A stretch of 64,000 nucleotides of DNA from Atopsyche davidsoni (GCA_022113835.1 JAILWY010000024.1:5646501-5710500); one strand, 5' to 3'. Positions 12,058 through 22,180 are shown, counted from the first letter of the stretch. The notes: generated by a model from the sequence alone, not told the origin. Numbers and translations are program-made.

Positions 12058-12213
12058 TATTACTAATATGATTAGGCGCATTAGTTCATACATAGAAGAT
12101 GATTTAAAGAAACTCTCAGAAAAATATCATCGTGATTTGTGTGGGATTTGAACCCACATCCCCTGGCTTACATGACCGGTGTACTAACCCTTGTACTAAC
12201 GAATCACTTCCGT
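12058..12213 (-). repeat. tRNA-related SINE (family 1), copy A
   Basis: On the minus strand the copy runs from 'ggaagtgattcg' through an A-box-like 'tagtacaagggttagtac' and a perfect B box GGGTTCAAATCCC to a unique body, then 'gcctaatcatattagtaata'. Four more copies lie at 18750, 35626, 60062 and 60416. The head pairs like a tRNA T arm (TGTGGG/CCCACA), but no full cloverleaf is kept. The 3' end is a TAATA-like tail rather than poly(A). Confidence 0.75.
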
Positions 12214-12295
12214 ATACACTTTGTATAATAAAAACACACGCCTTCGGCAATGAACTTGCAAGTAATCAATATTTTTGATACAGAGGACGTGCTGG

Positions 12296-12350
12296 AATCA
12301 GTTTGATAACGCCACCGTGAAAAGTTGGCAAAACCGGTCACCAATAAAAA
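12296..12350 (+). repeat. Hammerhead-like dispersed motif, copy 2
   Basis: 'ttgataacgcca' followed by a broken stem, 'caaaaccggtcacc' and 'aataaaaatt' matches the front half of the 785-935 repeat. The GAAAC word has decayed to AAAAC and the stem has mismatches. It lies about 80 bp from the SINE at 12058-12213. Confidence 0.45.
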
Positions 12351-12424
12351 TTAACTCGTGGGTTAATTCTTACACTCAAATATTTAATTTAAAATATATC
12401 GCCGGCATTAGTAATCGAGCGTGA

Positions 12425-12645
12425 AATTATGCCACCATAAGGAGCGGGCATTGTGAAATTTGGCTTCGACGGTCGTAAAAGGTGCGCGGCTGTCGATTCG
12501 GGTCCTTCCGCCGGCGACAATGCCATTGGCCTCGAGAACGGAGCGAATGTCAACGAACTGGGCAGGACGAGTGCTTGCATTCTTGAAAGAAAAAAAATTT
12601 GCAATCCGCAGCCGCAGTCATATTCATATTACCGCCTTTGAGGCT
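12425..12645 (+). pseudogene. GC-rich coding relic with in-frame stop
   Basis: An island of higher GC whose plus frame shows a clear purine-first, pyrimidine-last codon pattern. It reads KFGFDGRKRCAAVDSG, GDNAIGLENGANVNELG and TSACILERKK, and ends at TGA (12640-12642). In the same frame to the left it continues as VIEREIMPP until a TAA at about 12439 breaks it. The minus strand is also open over the same region (MALSPAEGPESTAA, MPAPYGGIISRSITNAGDIF), so the true strand is uncertain. No donor or acceptor fits well. I read it as a degraded copy of a conserved gene or transposon frame, not recognised. Confidence 0.35.
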
Positions 12646-13219
12646 TCACACTCACCAAACAAGCCTGAAACACCAAACCCTTCCTGAAATTTGCAATCTC
12701 AAAATGACATTTATTTGTACAGTGTTTTTATCAAAAACGCATTTTTTTAATTCTAACCGAGTACGAATTTAATTATTTATAATAATTTTTTTATTAATAT
12801 AAAATCTTCAAATGTATATTAAAGCAGTACAAGGCGAACAATGCAGATCTATGTGAGCCTCGATCGAAACAATCTTGCACAATGGAAATAGTTGCATCAT
12901 ATTGTTATTGCTGAGACAGAAACGGTTTAAAGCACGTTAAAAAGTTAAAATGCGATGTCTAAATAATAAATAATTGGTTCAAACCGCAAACTGACAGTAA
13001 AGATCTATGTTAGCTATATAATTAAGTACGGGATTCGGAGCTATAAATTGGATTAAAAAGAAGGAAAAGATTATTAAATAAGCATTGCTGAGACAGTGAA
13101 TCGAAATAAAAAAAATATTTTTATCAAATAAGCATTATCCAGAGGAATTAAGCAAAGCCAGAAGCAACTAAGCAATAATGGTTGGGGCCATGAAATACGT
13201 AAAAAAAAGCCTTGACGAT

Positions 13220-14115
13220 ATCGGCGGTGGTAAAAGCCATGAGGTTTGTTCGAATGAATGCCTTGGACTACAGCAGCAGTAGACTAAGTCACATGGTTTT
13301 TACAAATAAATACCATGGATCATAGCAACAGCAGGTTAAGCCACGTGGTTTATCAAATCAATAACATGAACTATAGTAGCAGTAGATTAAGCCACGTGGT
13401 TTGTTTAAATGAATGCCTTGGACTAAACAGCAGCAGATCAAGCAACGTGGTTTGTTCAAATGAATACCATGGGCTATAGTAGCAGCAAATTAAGCCACGT
13501 GGTTCGTTCAAACGAATGCCTTGTAAAATATCAGCGATGGTAAAAGCCATGAGGTTTATTCAAATGAATGCTTGGGATTATAGCAGCAGCAGATCATGCC
13601 ACGTGGTTTGTTCAAATGAATGCCTTGGACTATAATAGCAGTAGATTAAGCCACGTGGTTTGTTCAAATGAATGCCTTGGACTATAGTAGCAGAAAATCA
13701 AGCTACGTGGTTTTTTCAAATAAATTCCATCGGCTATAGTAGCAGCAAATTAAGCCCCGTGGTTCGTTCAAACGAATGCCTTGTAAGATATAAGCGATGT
13801 TAAAAGCCATGAGGTTTGGTTAAATGAATGCCTTGGATTATAGTAGGAGCAGATCATGCCACGTAGTTTGTTCAAATGAATACCTTGGACTATAGTAGCA
13901 GTAGATTAAGCCACGTGGTTTGTTCAAATGAATGCCTTGGACTATAGTAGCAGAAAATCAAGCCACGTGGTTTTTTCAAATGAATTCCATCGGCTATAGT
14001 AGCAGCAAATTAAGCCCCGTGGTTCGTTCAAACGAATGCCTTGTATAATATAAGCGATGGTAAAAGCTATGAGTTTTGTTCAAATGCATGCCTTTTGCGG
14101 TAGCAGCAGCGGTGG
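13220..14115. repeat. 51-52 bp minisatellite with higher-order structure and E-boxes
   Basis: About 17 units of 51-52 bp. Most carry the palindromic core GCCACGTGG followed by 'tttgttcaaatgaatgcc' and 'actatagtagcag'. CACGTG positions step by 51-52 bp (for example 13342, 13392, 13443, 13494). Unit variants recur in fixed order: an A type reading 'gatggtaaaagccatgagg' sits at about 13547, 13806 and 14066, about 260 bp (five units) apart. The region thus holds two near-identical 5-mer higher-order blocks, about 13510-14030. Unit length is not a multiple of 3 and no frame crosses the array, so it is not coding. CACGTG is the canonical bHLH (CLOCK/CYCLE, MYC/MAX) site. The array lies in the intron between the cytoplasmic and membrane-anchor exons. 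Confidence 0.92.
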
Positions 14116-14119
14116 AAGC

Positions 14120-15125
14120 CATGATTCGATTAAAAATATATTGGGATCTATTTACCTAGAACGCGCTAGCCATTCATGGTAAGTAAGGACGCCGGGGCTT
14201 GGGGGGCAGACAGAGAGGCCGTCCTGGGTCACTCCAGAGGAAGGGCAAGGGTAGAAGTTTCGATCGCCGAAGGAAACACTGCGCCAAAAGCAAAAGCTCG
14301 GTATTAAACGACAAAAAAATCTTGGCCGAAATGGCGATTTTCGTAAATGAAGACGAATCGGCGAATTTTTGATGTGAACTTTGTCAAATACAATGCATGA
14401 AATGCTTTGAAGGTGATAATTAAATATTTACTAAAAAACTCATGTATAGCTAACAAATAATATATGACAGCTTCTAAGGCTAATAGGCAAAAAAAAAAGA
14501 ATAACTACCTGAAAAAATTGAAAGTTACGAGTTCAACAAGAAAACGCACGAGCGGTTAAAATTTAATAAAAAATAGTATTAAAAAGGGTTGTGTTTTTCA
14601 TGGGATATGGATGTTACTTATAATTAATAAAAAAACGAATCATAAATCCGGGATTTCATCACGAATAACGCGGCAATTCAAAGTATAATATTACCTTTTT
14701 AAGTAAAATAAAAATACCTGCTTTCTAACTAGTTGAATAATTTAATGGCTTGAAAGGTGAAGGATACATCGAGATGTTACTAAGTTGCCTTTTGTCTACA
14801 AGGAAGTATGAAAAAGATTTATTATGAATAATATAACGATCGTACAGATAATTATTATGCTTATAACTGATGCTGCTTATATCTGATAATGCTTATAAAC
14901 AATGATAATTACTAGAATGAAAAAGTGCAATTATTAGTTCAGTGTGCTCAGATAAATTAATTAAACTCTATGTATAAAATTCAAATATACGTATTAGTAA
15001 CTACTACCAATAACAACTTTAATATTACTGTGAAATATTAAATTGAAGGTTTCAGGGCTGTGTTTCAGGAATTCTACTGTAAAATATTACTGTCGGTTTG
15101 AACCAAAGTTTAGTATAAAAGTAGA
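14120..15125 (-). other. Intron, right part, no gene seen
   Basis: 14160-14350 is moderately GC-rich (words CGCCGGGGCTTGGGG and GTCCTGGGTCACTCC), directly abutting the minisatellite, but is not open on either strand. The rest to 15125 is AT-rich and featureless. Confidence 0.45.
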
Positions 15126-15129
15126 TATA

Positions 15130-15197
15130 AGATAAACTTCGTTCTTAGGTGTCGTGCTGTAAGTGTCTTCAAGGACACCCAAGAGCGAAGTTAATCT
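15130..15197. ncRNA. Long hairpin, pre-miRNA-like
   Basis: Arms 15130-15153 and 15174-15197 are 24 nt each. They pair over 22 of 24 positions on the plus transcript, counting one G-U pair, and leave a 20-nt loop. Read as the minus transcript, the A-C mismatch becomes a second wobble. A smaller stem (GTGTC/GACAC around TTCAAG) inside competes for the loop. The size and near-perfect stem fit an insect pre-miRNA or mirtron-like hairpin. It sits in the intron only 48 bp past the donor of the main coding exon (15244), and its strand is not determined. A foldback MITE remnant is the main alternative. Confidence 0.4.
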
Positions 15198-15244
15198 GAT
15201 AACAACGGCTGCCAAAACCTACGGACATATATAAGAATAGCTAC

Positions 15245-16056
15245 CTCATGTATTTCTTGTGCTCATTGACTGGAACAAAATACTCGTCATAGTGATCTCC
15301 GAGTTCCACTTCCGTCTCCTTCTTCGCAGGAATGCTGTTCAGTCCGGTGACCCCGGGAGCGAGTCCGCCGTTGTTATCCATGGCTTTCCCGTTCGTCTTG
15401 CTCGCCAGCGGCGCCATGTTCACCAGTTCAAGGTTAACAGCCTCCGGCACCTTCGCGTGCTGTCCATCTTTGCCCGGGGACGTCAGGCCGAGGCTTATGG
15501 ACGTGTTCTTTTGATCAGGGATTATATTGACGTAGTCCGAATCGCCGTTGGTCATCTTCCTCGGGACGGGTTGTTCCTCAGGGTAGAACGCGGGGTTGAC
15601 GATTCCCCCGACTACGTCGTTGCCTCCGTTCAAGCGTCTAGACTTGGGTGTTCTCACGTCGGTTAGGTTTTGAGAGCTTTCATAGCTTTGGATCTGTCTG
15701 TCTCCTGAAGGTTCATTGTTGTAATTCGCGTTTGAATCGTCGGATGCGTAGCTGGGAAGAGAGTCGTTTTCTTTGTCGTTGTCGTTTCTATTGTTGGTTT
15801 CGACTCCGTTTTTGTCTGCTCTCGTTGTGTCTGCGGCTTTGGGTTGGGTGAGGCCGGTCTCGCTGTGGATTGCGAAGGTGACCACGTCGGTTCTTGGGGC
15901 GTGGGTGGGCGGGGGTGGTGGTTCTGTGGTGGGTGCTGAAGTCCTGGCTGCGGGGCTGGGTTGGGAGCTGCCGGGATGAGCGGAGGGCTCCGGACTGGAG
16001 GATGTTAGAGTGAAGGTCGAGTCGCTGTTGGCGAACGAACTAGAGTCCTCCTCCAT
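15245..16056 (-). CDS. Type II membrane protein, coding exon 1 (cytoplasmic region)
   Basis: Residues 1-270 plus two bases of Arg271, starting at ATG 16056-16054 in the context CGCAAGGATGG. The exon itself begins at 16069 after acceptor TTGGTTACAG, so 13 bases of 5' UTR precede the start; an in-frame upstream ATG at 16119 falls in the intron and is not used. The donor GTAGCT lies at 15244-15239. The protein start has no signal peptide. It is Ser/Thr/Pro-rich (1-60, with a PPPPP run at 46-50), then Asn/Asp-rich. It has NPAF at 154-157, a DYVN tyrosine motif at 174-177, and a conserved-looking end (EYFVPVNEHKKYM, 258-270) that leads into GEKL of the next exon. These look like adaptor-binding sites in a disordered cytoplasmic tail. 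Family not recognised. Confidence 0.9.
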
Positions 16057-16069
16057 CCTTGCGGAGTGC
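16057..16069 (-). other. 5' UTR part of coding exon 1
   Basis: Thirteen transcribed bases (GCACTCCGCAAGG) between the acceptor AG (16071-16070) and the start codon. They show that at least one more non-coding exon lies upstream on the minus strand. Confidence 0.8.
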
Positions 16070-16361
16070 CTGTAACCAAAAACATATTCTTGAAACAACT
16101 GTGTATAGCAAAATTGCATTTATCTACTATCGCGAGTGAGTTCATGAGTGTATGAAACACAGCAAGTGTTCACGATCTGTCGGTTAATGACGATCATCAA
16201 TTTGTGCATGAACGAGGAGGTGATTTCTTCAGTATTGATACAATCCACTCGAGCGAAAATGACTGCAATCTGAGAGGTTAGATAGTCGGGGCAGAAGTGA
16301 GCGGCGATCCATGCATTAGAAATCAGACGGCCTTCGCGACAGCTGACGGGCGCACTCTTAC

Positions 16362-16435
16362 TCGCGGCCAGATCGTTTACAATGCAACCTGCAAGTCTCG
16401 CGGATCCGCACCCGATAGGGATGGGCACACTCGAA
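16362..16435 (-). other. Possible non-coding 5' exon near the start exon
   Basis: A moderately CpG-rich block on the minus strand ends at a fair donor (CGA|GTAAGAG, donor at 16361). Splicing to 16069 would remove about 290 bp. It could be a proximal alternative first exon. No TATA box or clear initiator was seen, and the donor lacks the usual AG at its exon side. Confidence 0.2.
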
Positions 16436-16439
16436 TCAA

Positions 16440-18365
16440 AATAATCGATTGATCGATTTCAAAATTTACCCGAAAGCGAAAATAATAATAAAAATAATAA
16501 TCGAAGTTTGAATCGAAGCCTGACGATGCCCCTGAAGGGTGAAAGTAATCTTACGACTGTTTTAAGTAATCATTAAACTATATAATTTTTTACTGAAATA
16601 TTTTCTAATCTCACATTTGTTAGTTTTAATATATCTGAACTATATTTTCATATGAAATTTTTATAAGAAATTTAGAATATCGATTGTGCAAAGTCGTTTT
16701 TCGACGGCTTATTTTTTGCGCAATTCGATGGTCTGAGATCGTTTTATGGCGTTAATTAACTAATTATTACTAGAATTACTACGCTCATGCGATTAAATCG
16801 ATTATCGCAAAAATCTACCTACTATAGTCTTGATTTTGTTCGTAAAGAATTGAGTTTTTATGTTCTTTAAGCCCAATGAGTGGAGGAGGCTGCAGTCTGA
16901 GTTACATGTATGTGATTGGTATTTTTTTTATTATTTATTCATCAGAATGAAACGATTGTTCAATTATACGACTTTTCGATTATGTACGATCGATCGTGCC
17001 CATCATAATGGGTACAATTCTCGTGATCTTGTTCGTACAGGCGTGATGTTCTCGAATGTTCGTACACAAACATGGCATCTTCAAGCTGGCGTCACCCTCG
17101 TTTCAGAAATAATCGATAGTATTTTTTATATCGAGGAATTGTATATTAAAATAATATAGAATTTAAAGAATAAAAAAAATTAACAACAAAGTTGGTAGCC
17201 TTTGACAATAATGGGATATAAAACATTAGTGGACAGAAAATTTCAAGTATCTCAACAACCAAGAATCAAAGAACACAGATATATGAGAAGGTGAATATAT
17301 TTATTTTTTAAACTAACACTTTGTACTGAATCCTTTCCTTAAAACGATATTGCCTTTATATTTTAGACACACTTGGGGGGTAAGAATTCCCTAATACTGT
17401 AACCTGAAGCCTTAGTGCTATTATTTTTAAATCTCGTCATTCCCTTGTGTTGATCGATATAAAAATTAAAAAAATAACGTACAAGTCTTTTGTGAGTATT
17501 CCTGATTTTTCTATGAGTGTATTTTATTATAAAACTTGTTCTCTGTTGTTATCTGGATTTTTCGCAGGCTGTTTTGACTGGTCAGTCTGCAAAAGCCTAG
17601 CCCCATGTATCGTATGCACAATTGTAAAAGTATTTTTACTTGTTATGTTCCTTCACTAAGAGGAATCTCGCCACTCAACCAGATGATCATGGAAGAAATC
17701 TCGTCTTTTCTAACGGGATATTATTAATAATTACTTTCAAGGTCGTTCACTGCACTTTGCAACACGTTTATAAATTGTATACAACACTGGCAACAATGCA
17801 TATGGCAATATATAAATGAATTATGGTAATCACTGACATGACATGAACTATCATCACGATCAACATTTTTCAGCAAATATATTAAAAAAATATTTTCTTA
17901 AATTCCTCTGCACCAGATGATATTTTTAATTTCTTCCATCCAAATAAAAAGTGCTTAATTAAGCAGCATGGTACTTTCTAACCATACAATGCGGTTTGCG
18001 GGTTTAATTAAAAATATATTAAAAATTTCAGAGCTCGTTACAAGTAATTTTTATTAACAATAGCCTTACCCCATACAAACATAGTAAATTGTCATGTTGT
18101 ACCATTTAAGCAAAATAAAATTTTGTATTTGGGCATTTGCTTGTTTGAAAAAACTTACTAATTGAAAAAAAAATTAAATAATGTATTATACATTTTTTAT
18201 CAAAATAAGTGGAAGTTCTACCCCTATGAATTGAATCAAAATTCGTAAAAAAAAATGCCTTTTGTGGGTGCATAATTATTTTTGAAATGTATTGTTTTAA
18301 ATGAGGATATTTTTAAAATATTTAACGGTTTGATAATTGGTGTGACATAATTTGTTTAATATGCA
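16440..18365. other. AT-rich intron, no gene seen
   Basis: Several ATCGAT words cluster at 16442-16510 and 16797-17125 (BEAF/DREF-like half sites), without other promoter features. A TTTTTCGCAG acceptor-like run at 17560 is followed by a short open frame but has no good donor. Otherwise empty. Confidence 0.4.
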
Positions 18366-18366
18366 G

Positions 18367-18686
18367 TATGTCCGCTGCTGGAGTTGCACCAGGCGGCTGC
18401 GAGAGATCAGCCCAGCCTCTCGCCACTTTCACCTTCAGTTGCAGAAACCGACTCGGGTTGCGTCAACCGTCCACCATGTTGGATTCCTATTACAGAAATA
18501 CCCATAACTCCAGATAGCCACTACCCGGGCTGGTCCACGCCCAGCACCTCCATTCGTACTTACTCACAAGAAAAGTAGGCTTCGAATACTTCGAATTTTC
18601 AGTTATGAGAATTGCAGTTATATAGAGTGTTTTTTATAGAGGTATAGAACTTTGAAATGGAATAAAACAAAGATAATATTTTTAAA
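18367..18686 (+). CDS. Candidate terminal exon of an unrecognised plus-strand gene
   Basis: An isolated GC-rich block in AT-rich DNA. It is preceded by a modest acceptor (TTTGTTTAATATGCAG, AG at 18365-18366) and open to TAG at 18576-18578. AATAAA follows at 18661-18666, 83 bp past the stop, as expected of a last exon. Entered with one base from the previous exon, it encodes about 69 residues: CPLLELHQAAARDQPSLS, then SVAETDSGCVNRPPCW and a Pro/Thr/Ser-rich end (SHYPGWSTPSTSIRTYSQEK). No ATG is needed inside. The matching upstream exons were not found, and it lies within the presumed long first intron of the minus-strand gene, so it would be a nested gene. Family not recognised. Confidence 0.4.
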
Positions 18687-18749
18687 TTGACATTAAATTA
18701 ACTTTATTCGAAGGATAATTTTTCACCAATTTTGTGCACATTGGTTCAT

Positions 18750-18911
18750 ATGTTGTTAAAAATTCTCGATAAACGGAAGTGATTCGTTAGTACAAGGGTT
18801 AGTACACCGGTCATGTAAGCCAGGGGATGTGGGTTCAAATCCCACACAAATCACGATGATATTTTGCTGAGAGTTTCTTTAAATCATCTTCTATATCATA
18901 TTAGTAATAAT
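18750..18911 (+). repeat. tRNA-related SINE (family 1), copy B
   Basis: Plus-strand copy with the head intact from 'ttaaaaattctcgataaacggaagtg'-type sequence through the B box GGGTTCAAATCCC. Compared with copies at 12058 and 60062, it lacks about 20 bases near the 3' end ('cttctatatcatattag' instead of the longer form), an internal deletion. It shows that the family's 5' end extends about 25 bp further than copy A. Confidence 0.75.
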
Positions 18912-19189
18912 TGCAGTTATAACACCAGAGCGATGATACATAAATAATTTTTAAGAACCCTGCGTTGAGTCCAAAATAATTGATTAACAGCATTTTAACC
19001 CTTGCTACTAGAAATCATCCATATAAGCATAATTGTACATACAGTGCGTTTTGATTGTTATAAAGCTAAGCCTATACTAACTAGAAATAAACCATATTAG
19101 CATCAAGTTCTTCATACATTTCTTGCTCTCACCCACATTACTGATACATATAGTATAATTGAATATATTGTTACTGCAGCTTGCTGCAG

Positions 19190-19350
19190 AAGGAGTATCA
19201 GATATAAACGCAAGAGCTTTGTAAGTAAATGATTTATAATATAAAACTGCGGACAGGAGACCCATTACAATATTTTCCCCTTAGAAAACCATGAACACTG
19301 CCTCAGCACGAGTATATGCTCAGTGATATGGTCGCCAACCTCATCTGGTT
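19190..19350. repeat. Dispersed repeat R-A, copy 2
   Basis: Matches 6985-7165 in both blocks ('gagctttgtaag', 'ccatgaacactg', 'atggtcgccaacct'), and 35900-36005 in 'attttccccttagaaaa' to 'tgctcagtga'. Best explained as a transposon end, possibly the tail of the LINE described at 19730. Confidence 0.55.
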
Positions 19351-19459
19351 TTTTTTTCAACAAATTTCAATTACAAAGCGTTTGCTCAGGTAACCAAAAC
19401 AATGATAGTTGAAAGTTAGGTTCTGCTTTGACTGGGAGCACCACGTGTGCATTTTGTAT

Positions 19460-19680
19460 TAGTTTTTGATTGTTATAAGGCTGCGGTTACCCTCTGCGTG
19501 TTTCCACTGAGTCGTGCCTGCGAGCACACAAGCACTGTTCGAACTCCCGATCTGGTAAATATGCGCATATACCTGCTGCGTTATGCACCAGAGCGCACTG
19601 CATATTCATTATGCAGGTCCCGGCTCGTGCACCGAGGTCTCCGATCAAAGTTACCCATCGGCTGTTCAAACCAAAGGTAA
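19460..19680 (+). other. GC-rich block with splice-like ends
   Basis: Within this block, 19617-19676 is a 60-nt stretch flanked by an AG (ATTATGCAG) and a strong donor (CAAAG|GTAAGA) and is open in all three plus frames. A 20-codon exon is possible, but it abuts the LINE remnant that follows and shares its base composition. A transposon piece is more likely. Confidence 0.2.
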
Positions 19681-19729
19681 GAATGGAAAAAAAACACTCA
19701 GCATTTGCGTAGATTTGGGCAGCTGGTTG

Positions 19730-20330
19730 AACGAGAACTGGGATCCTGACCAGGAAATAAAAGTGAGGATTGAGACAGCACACAGTCCATATAATAACTT
19801 GAGGAAAGTGCTCAAGAGATATAACCCTTAAATCTTGCTGGAGATTCACCGAATGTTATGTCGTCTCAGTTCTGAGTCGAAGCTTTGATCCTCAAGACAA
19901 CAACTATGCGAAGAATTAAAGCGTTTGAAATGTGGCTGTATATCAGAATCCTTAAATCACAAATGAAAGAGTCTTGCACAGATTGCGCAAAGTAAGAGAA
20001 CTCCTGACGTTGGTAAAGAAGCGAAAGATCTTCTATTTTGGCCACATTCTCGTTAAAATAAGTATGTCATCTTCCAGCTGATTGTCAAAGGAAAAATCGA
20101 AGGAAAAAGGGGAAGTTTGGCCGAATTAGTGAGACTGAAATATGGCCGAGGAAATGGTCACCAACCTTTTATGAGAAGAGGCAACAGAAGAAGAAGATTT
20201 GAGTGGATTGGGTAATAAGTACTACAGCCTCCTTCAGTACTAAAGTCATCATCAGGAAAGCTCTGAAGATGGAATGAAATACCTATGAAATCAGCTTAAC
20301 ACACAACGAACACTAGAATACAACATCTAA
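19730..20330 (+). mobile_element. LINE remnant (reverse-transcriptase ORF, C-terminal part), copy 1
   Basis: Read across frameshifts, the plus strand gives the C-terminal signature of a non-LTR element ORF2: a 'cgtctcagt...gtcgaagct' block, 'gaaatgtggctgta', then 'cgcaaagtaagagaactcctgacg' and 'attttggccaca'. This translates to the order FEMW, LRRMRKERELL and YFGH, common in insect LINE ORF2 tails. It has stops and indels and is plainly dead. Copies at 29440 and 53430 match it in the same order. The clade is not resolved; it differs from the Jockey-like remnant at 51506. Confidence 0.7.
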
Positions 20331-20574
20331 TGCATGAAAACTTACTTTATAACCTATAAAACCAAAATACAATAAATATATATTTAATGCATCTTATCTT
20401 ACGTTAATTTATCTTATTCGAAATGTTTCACAATTTAATTAATTACACCTTTAACAAAAGGTTATATAAACCTGAATGTACGCACGAATAGTTGAATTAA
20501 ATAAACATTCTACTAAGCCTTTAAAAAGGTTTCTGTACTTAAGCGGTTTCATATAATGACAAAAATTGAAACAG

Positions 20575-20775
20575 GGATAGCAACAAAGCCTTGACGAGGC
20601 ACAACACCCAAGAAAATATAGATTTTATTTCATAAATCCAGGTGAAAATATTCACAAGACTGTTAAGCAAGTATTCGTGTCACGGTTCTGGCATACTTGT
20701 TACAATGCAGGTGTAGAGCTTGGTGCGGCACAACACCCAAGAACAAGCGGCCTTAATTTCGAAAACATTCACAGC
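20575..20775 (+). repeat. Diverged direct duplication, about 130 bp
   Basis: The word 'gcacaacacccaagaa' occurs at about 20599 and 20729, with flanking similarity ('agccttgacgaggcac' against 'agcttggtgcggcac'). Probably a two-copy tandem duplication or paired ends of a small element. Confidence 0.4.
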
Positions 20776-20879
20776 GCAATGCACTGGCACACCTGTAAAT
20801 ATGCCAGGTAAATATTGCAATGGTGTTCAAATACAGTGTTTTCGTGTCGTCTAATGGACGGACATGCTGTCGCTTCTGA

Positions 20880-22180
20880 AATCGACTGAAATAACATCAA
20901 ATAACTAAGTATTTTGTTTTAACGACCACCTGAGATTTTTTACATAACAAATGAGAGAGAAATTTCTCTTTTAGTCATGATTGGTTTGAAGCTAAATATG
21001 CATATTGGAGTACAGGGTAATCGAGAAAAAACTAGGTTTTTTATGAAACGACATGTGTGTTATATAAATTCATATCTTTAACCACAATCACTTGTGATAA
21101 TATTTACCAATTTAATGTATTTGCTAATCAAACGAAATTCCGTAAAATATTATTTAATTTTATCATTGATTTAACTTGAAATTGTTCTAGCATATTTTTT
21201 ATTGATAAATTTTTCTATGTTCGCTGTTTGAAGGGATTTTTTCAGGAGGACCCGAAAAAATCCTAGAAGATGGAACTGAAAATAAATTTATGTAACAAAA
21301 TATATATCAATGTTATCAAAGTGAGTCTCTGTACTAGTTTTTTTTTTTTGGACATAGAAGCCTGAAAAATATGTAGTAATCTCGAAGTCATTTGGTTAGA
21401 TAAGATTCGATGATTATTGGTTGTGATAGGTTACAATTTTCATGCAGATATTTGGGCAGTCGTTTTTATTAGATTTTTTTCGTTTTGGAATATTTTACGA
21501 ATTCCCTGTGAATCGGTAACAAATGTTAATGTCTCATCAGAGTGTTCGTTTCTCTATTGTATAATATTATTATCGAAGTTGCAAACGACTGTTCCATCTC
21601 CACGAGGTTGGTTTCGCTTTCTCGCAAGACCACGGAGACGCCCAGAGTCTCCCTCGCCACCCAACCCGAGCAAAAAGTTTCTAAATAGAAGAAGATCTCT
21701 TCTAGAGCCTGAAAAATTCCTGAAGAACTCACATTTATTTCAGATTTTTGGTCAAATTACAAATTACAACCATGTGGCTAAAAAATCAGCTTCAGATTTT
21801 GAAATTTCTTAGTCAAACAAAGGCTATGCATATTTACTTATTAAACTATCGTCTGTGATATCAAATTTTATTTAAAATATTTAAAGACACACAATGCCTT
21901 TGATTCCTAAGTGAACGTACGCTATATATAATATATTTTATATGAAATATATTTATGTATATATATATATATATATATTGTATTTATTGAAGCGATGCAC
22001 TTGCAAAATCGAATAAAAATATTTTAGTGAAAAGCAAGATGATAAATTTCAAAACCAGATTAATATATAGATAATAAAATAAATTAAATGCAATTTTATT
22101 ACACGTTTTGACGGTTTGAATCTGTTTTAATTGCTTTCGCACTTTGAAAGTGTTTACTCACAATGTTTTGTGTCAATTGG
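20880..22180. other. AT-rich DNA, no firm gene
   Basis: The open plus frame 21417-21812 crosses a GC-richer stretch at 21600-21670 (PRRRPESPSPPNPSKKF), and the minus strand is open there too (GEGDSGRLRGLARKRN). Neither has splice or start support. A TA microsatellite lies at 21957-21978. Confidence 0.35.

Noticed and set aside
13220..14115. CRISPR array
   Set aside because: Units are contiguous variants without unique spacers, and the DNA is eukaryotic.
16057..16119. Extension of the main exon to the upstream ATG at 16119
   Set aside because: The extension (MQFCYTQLFQEYVFGYRHSAR) crosses a good pyrimidine-AG acceptor at 16070 and is intron sequence.
16120..16428. 102-residue minus-strand frame upstream of the coding exon
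   Set aside because: It ends at a stop and is separated from the exon by a clear acceptor at 16070; best read as intron, apart from the weak non-coding exon noted at 16362.
18778..18860. Functional tRNA gene in the SINE head
   Set aside because: The B box is perfect but the acceptor and anticodon arms do not fold, and the same sequence with a long non-tRNA body is repeated five times.
21417..21812. 131-residue plus-strand frame (PRRRPESPSPPNPSKKF)
   Set aside because: No start context, splice site or poly(A) signal; the GC-rich core is equally open on minus and the rest is A/T-driven.
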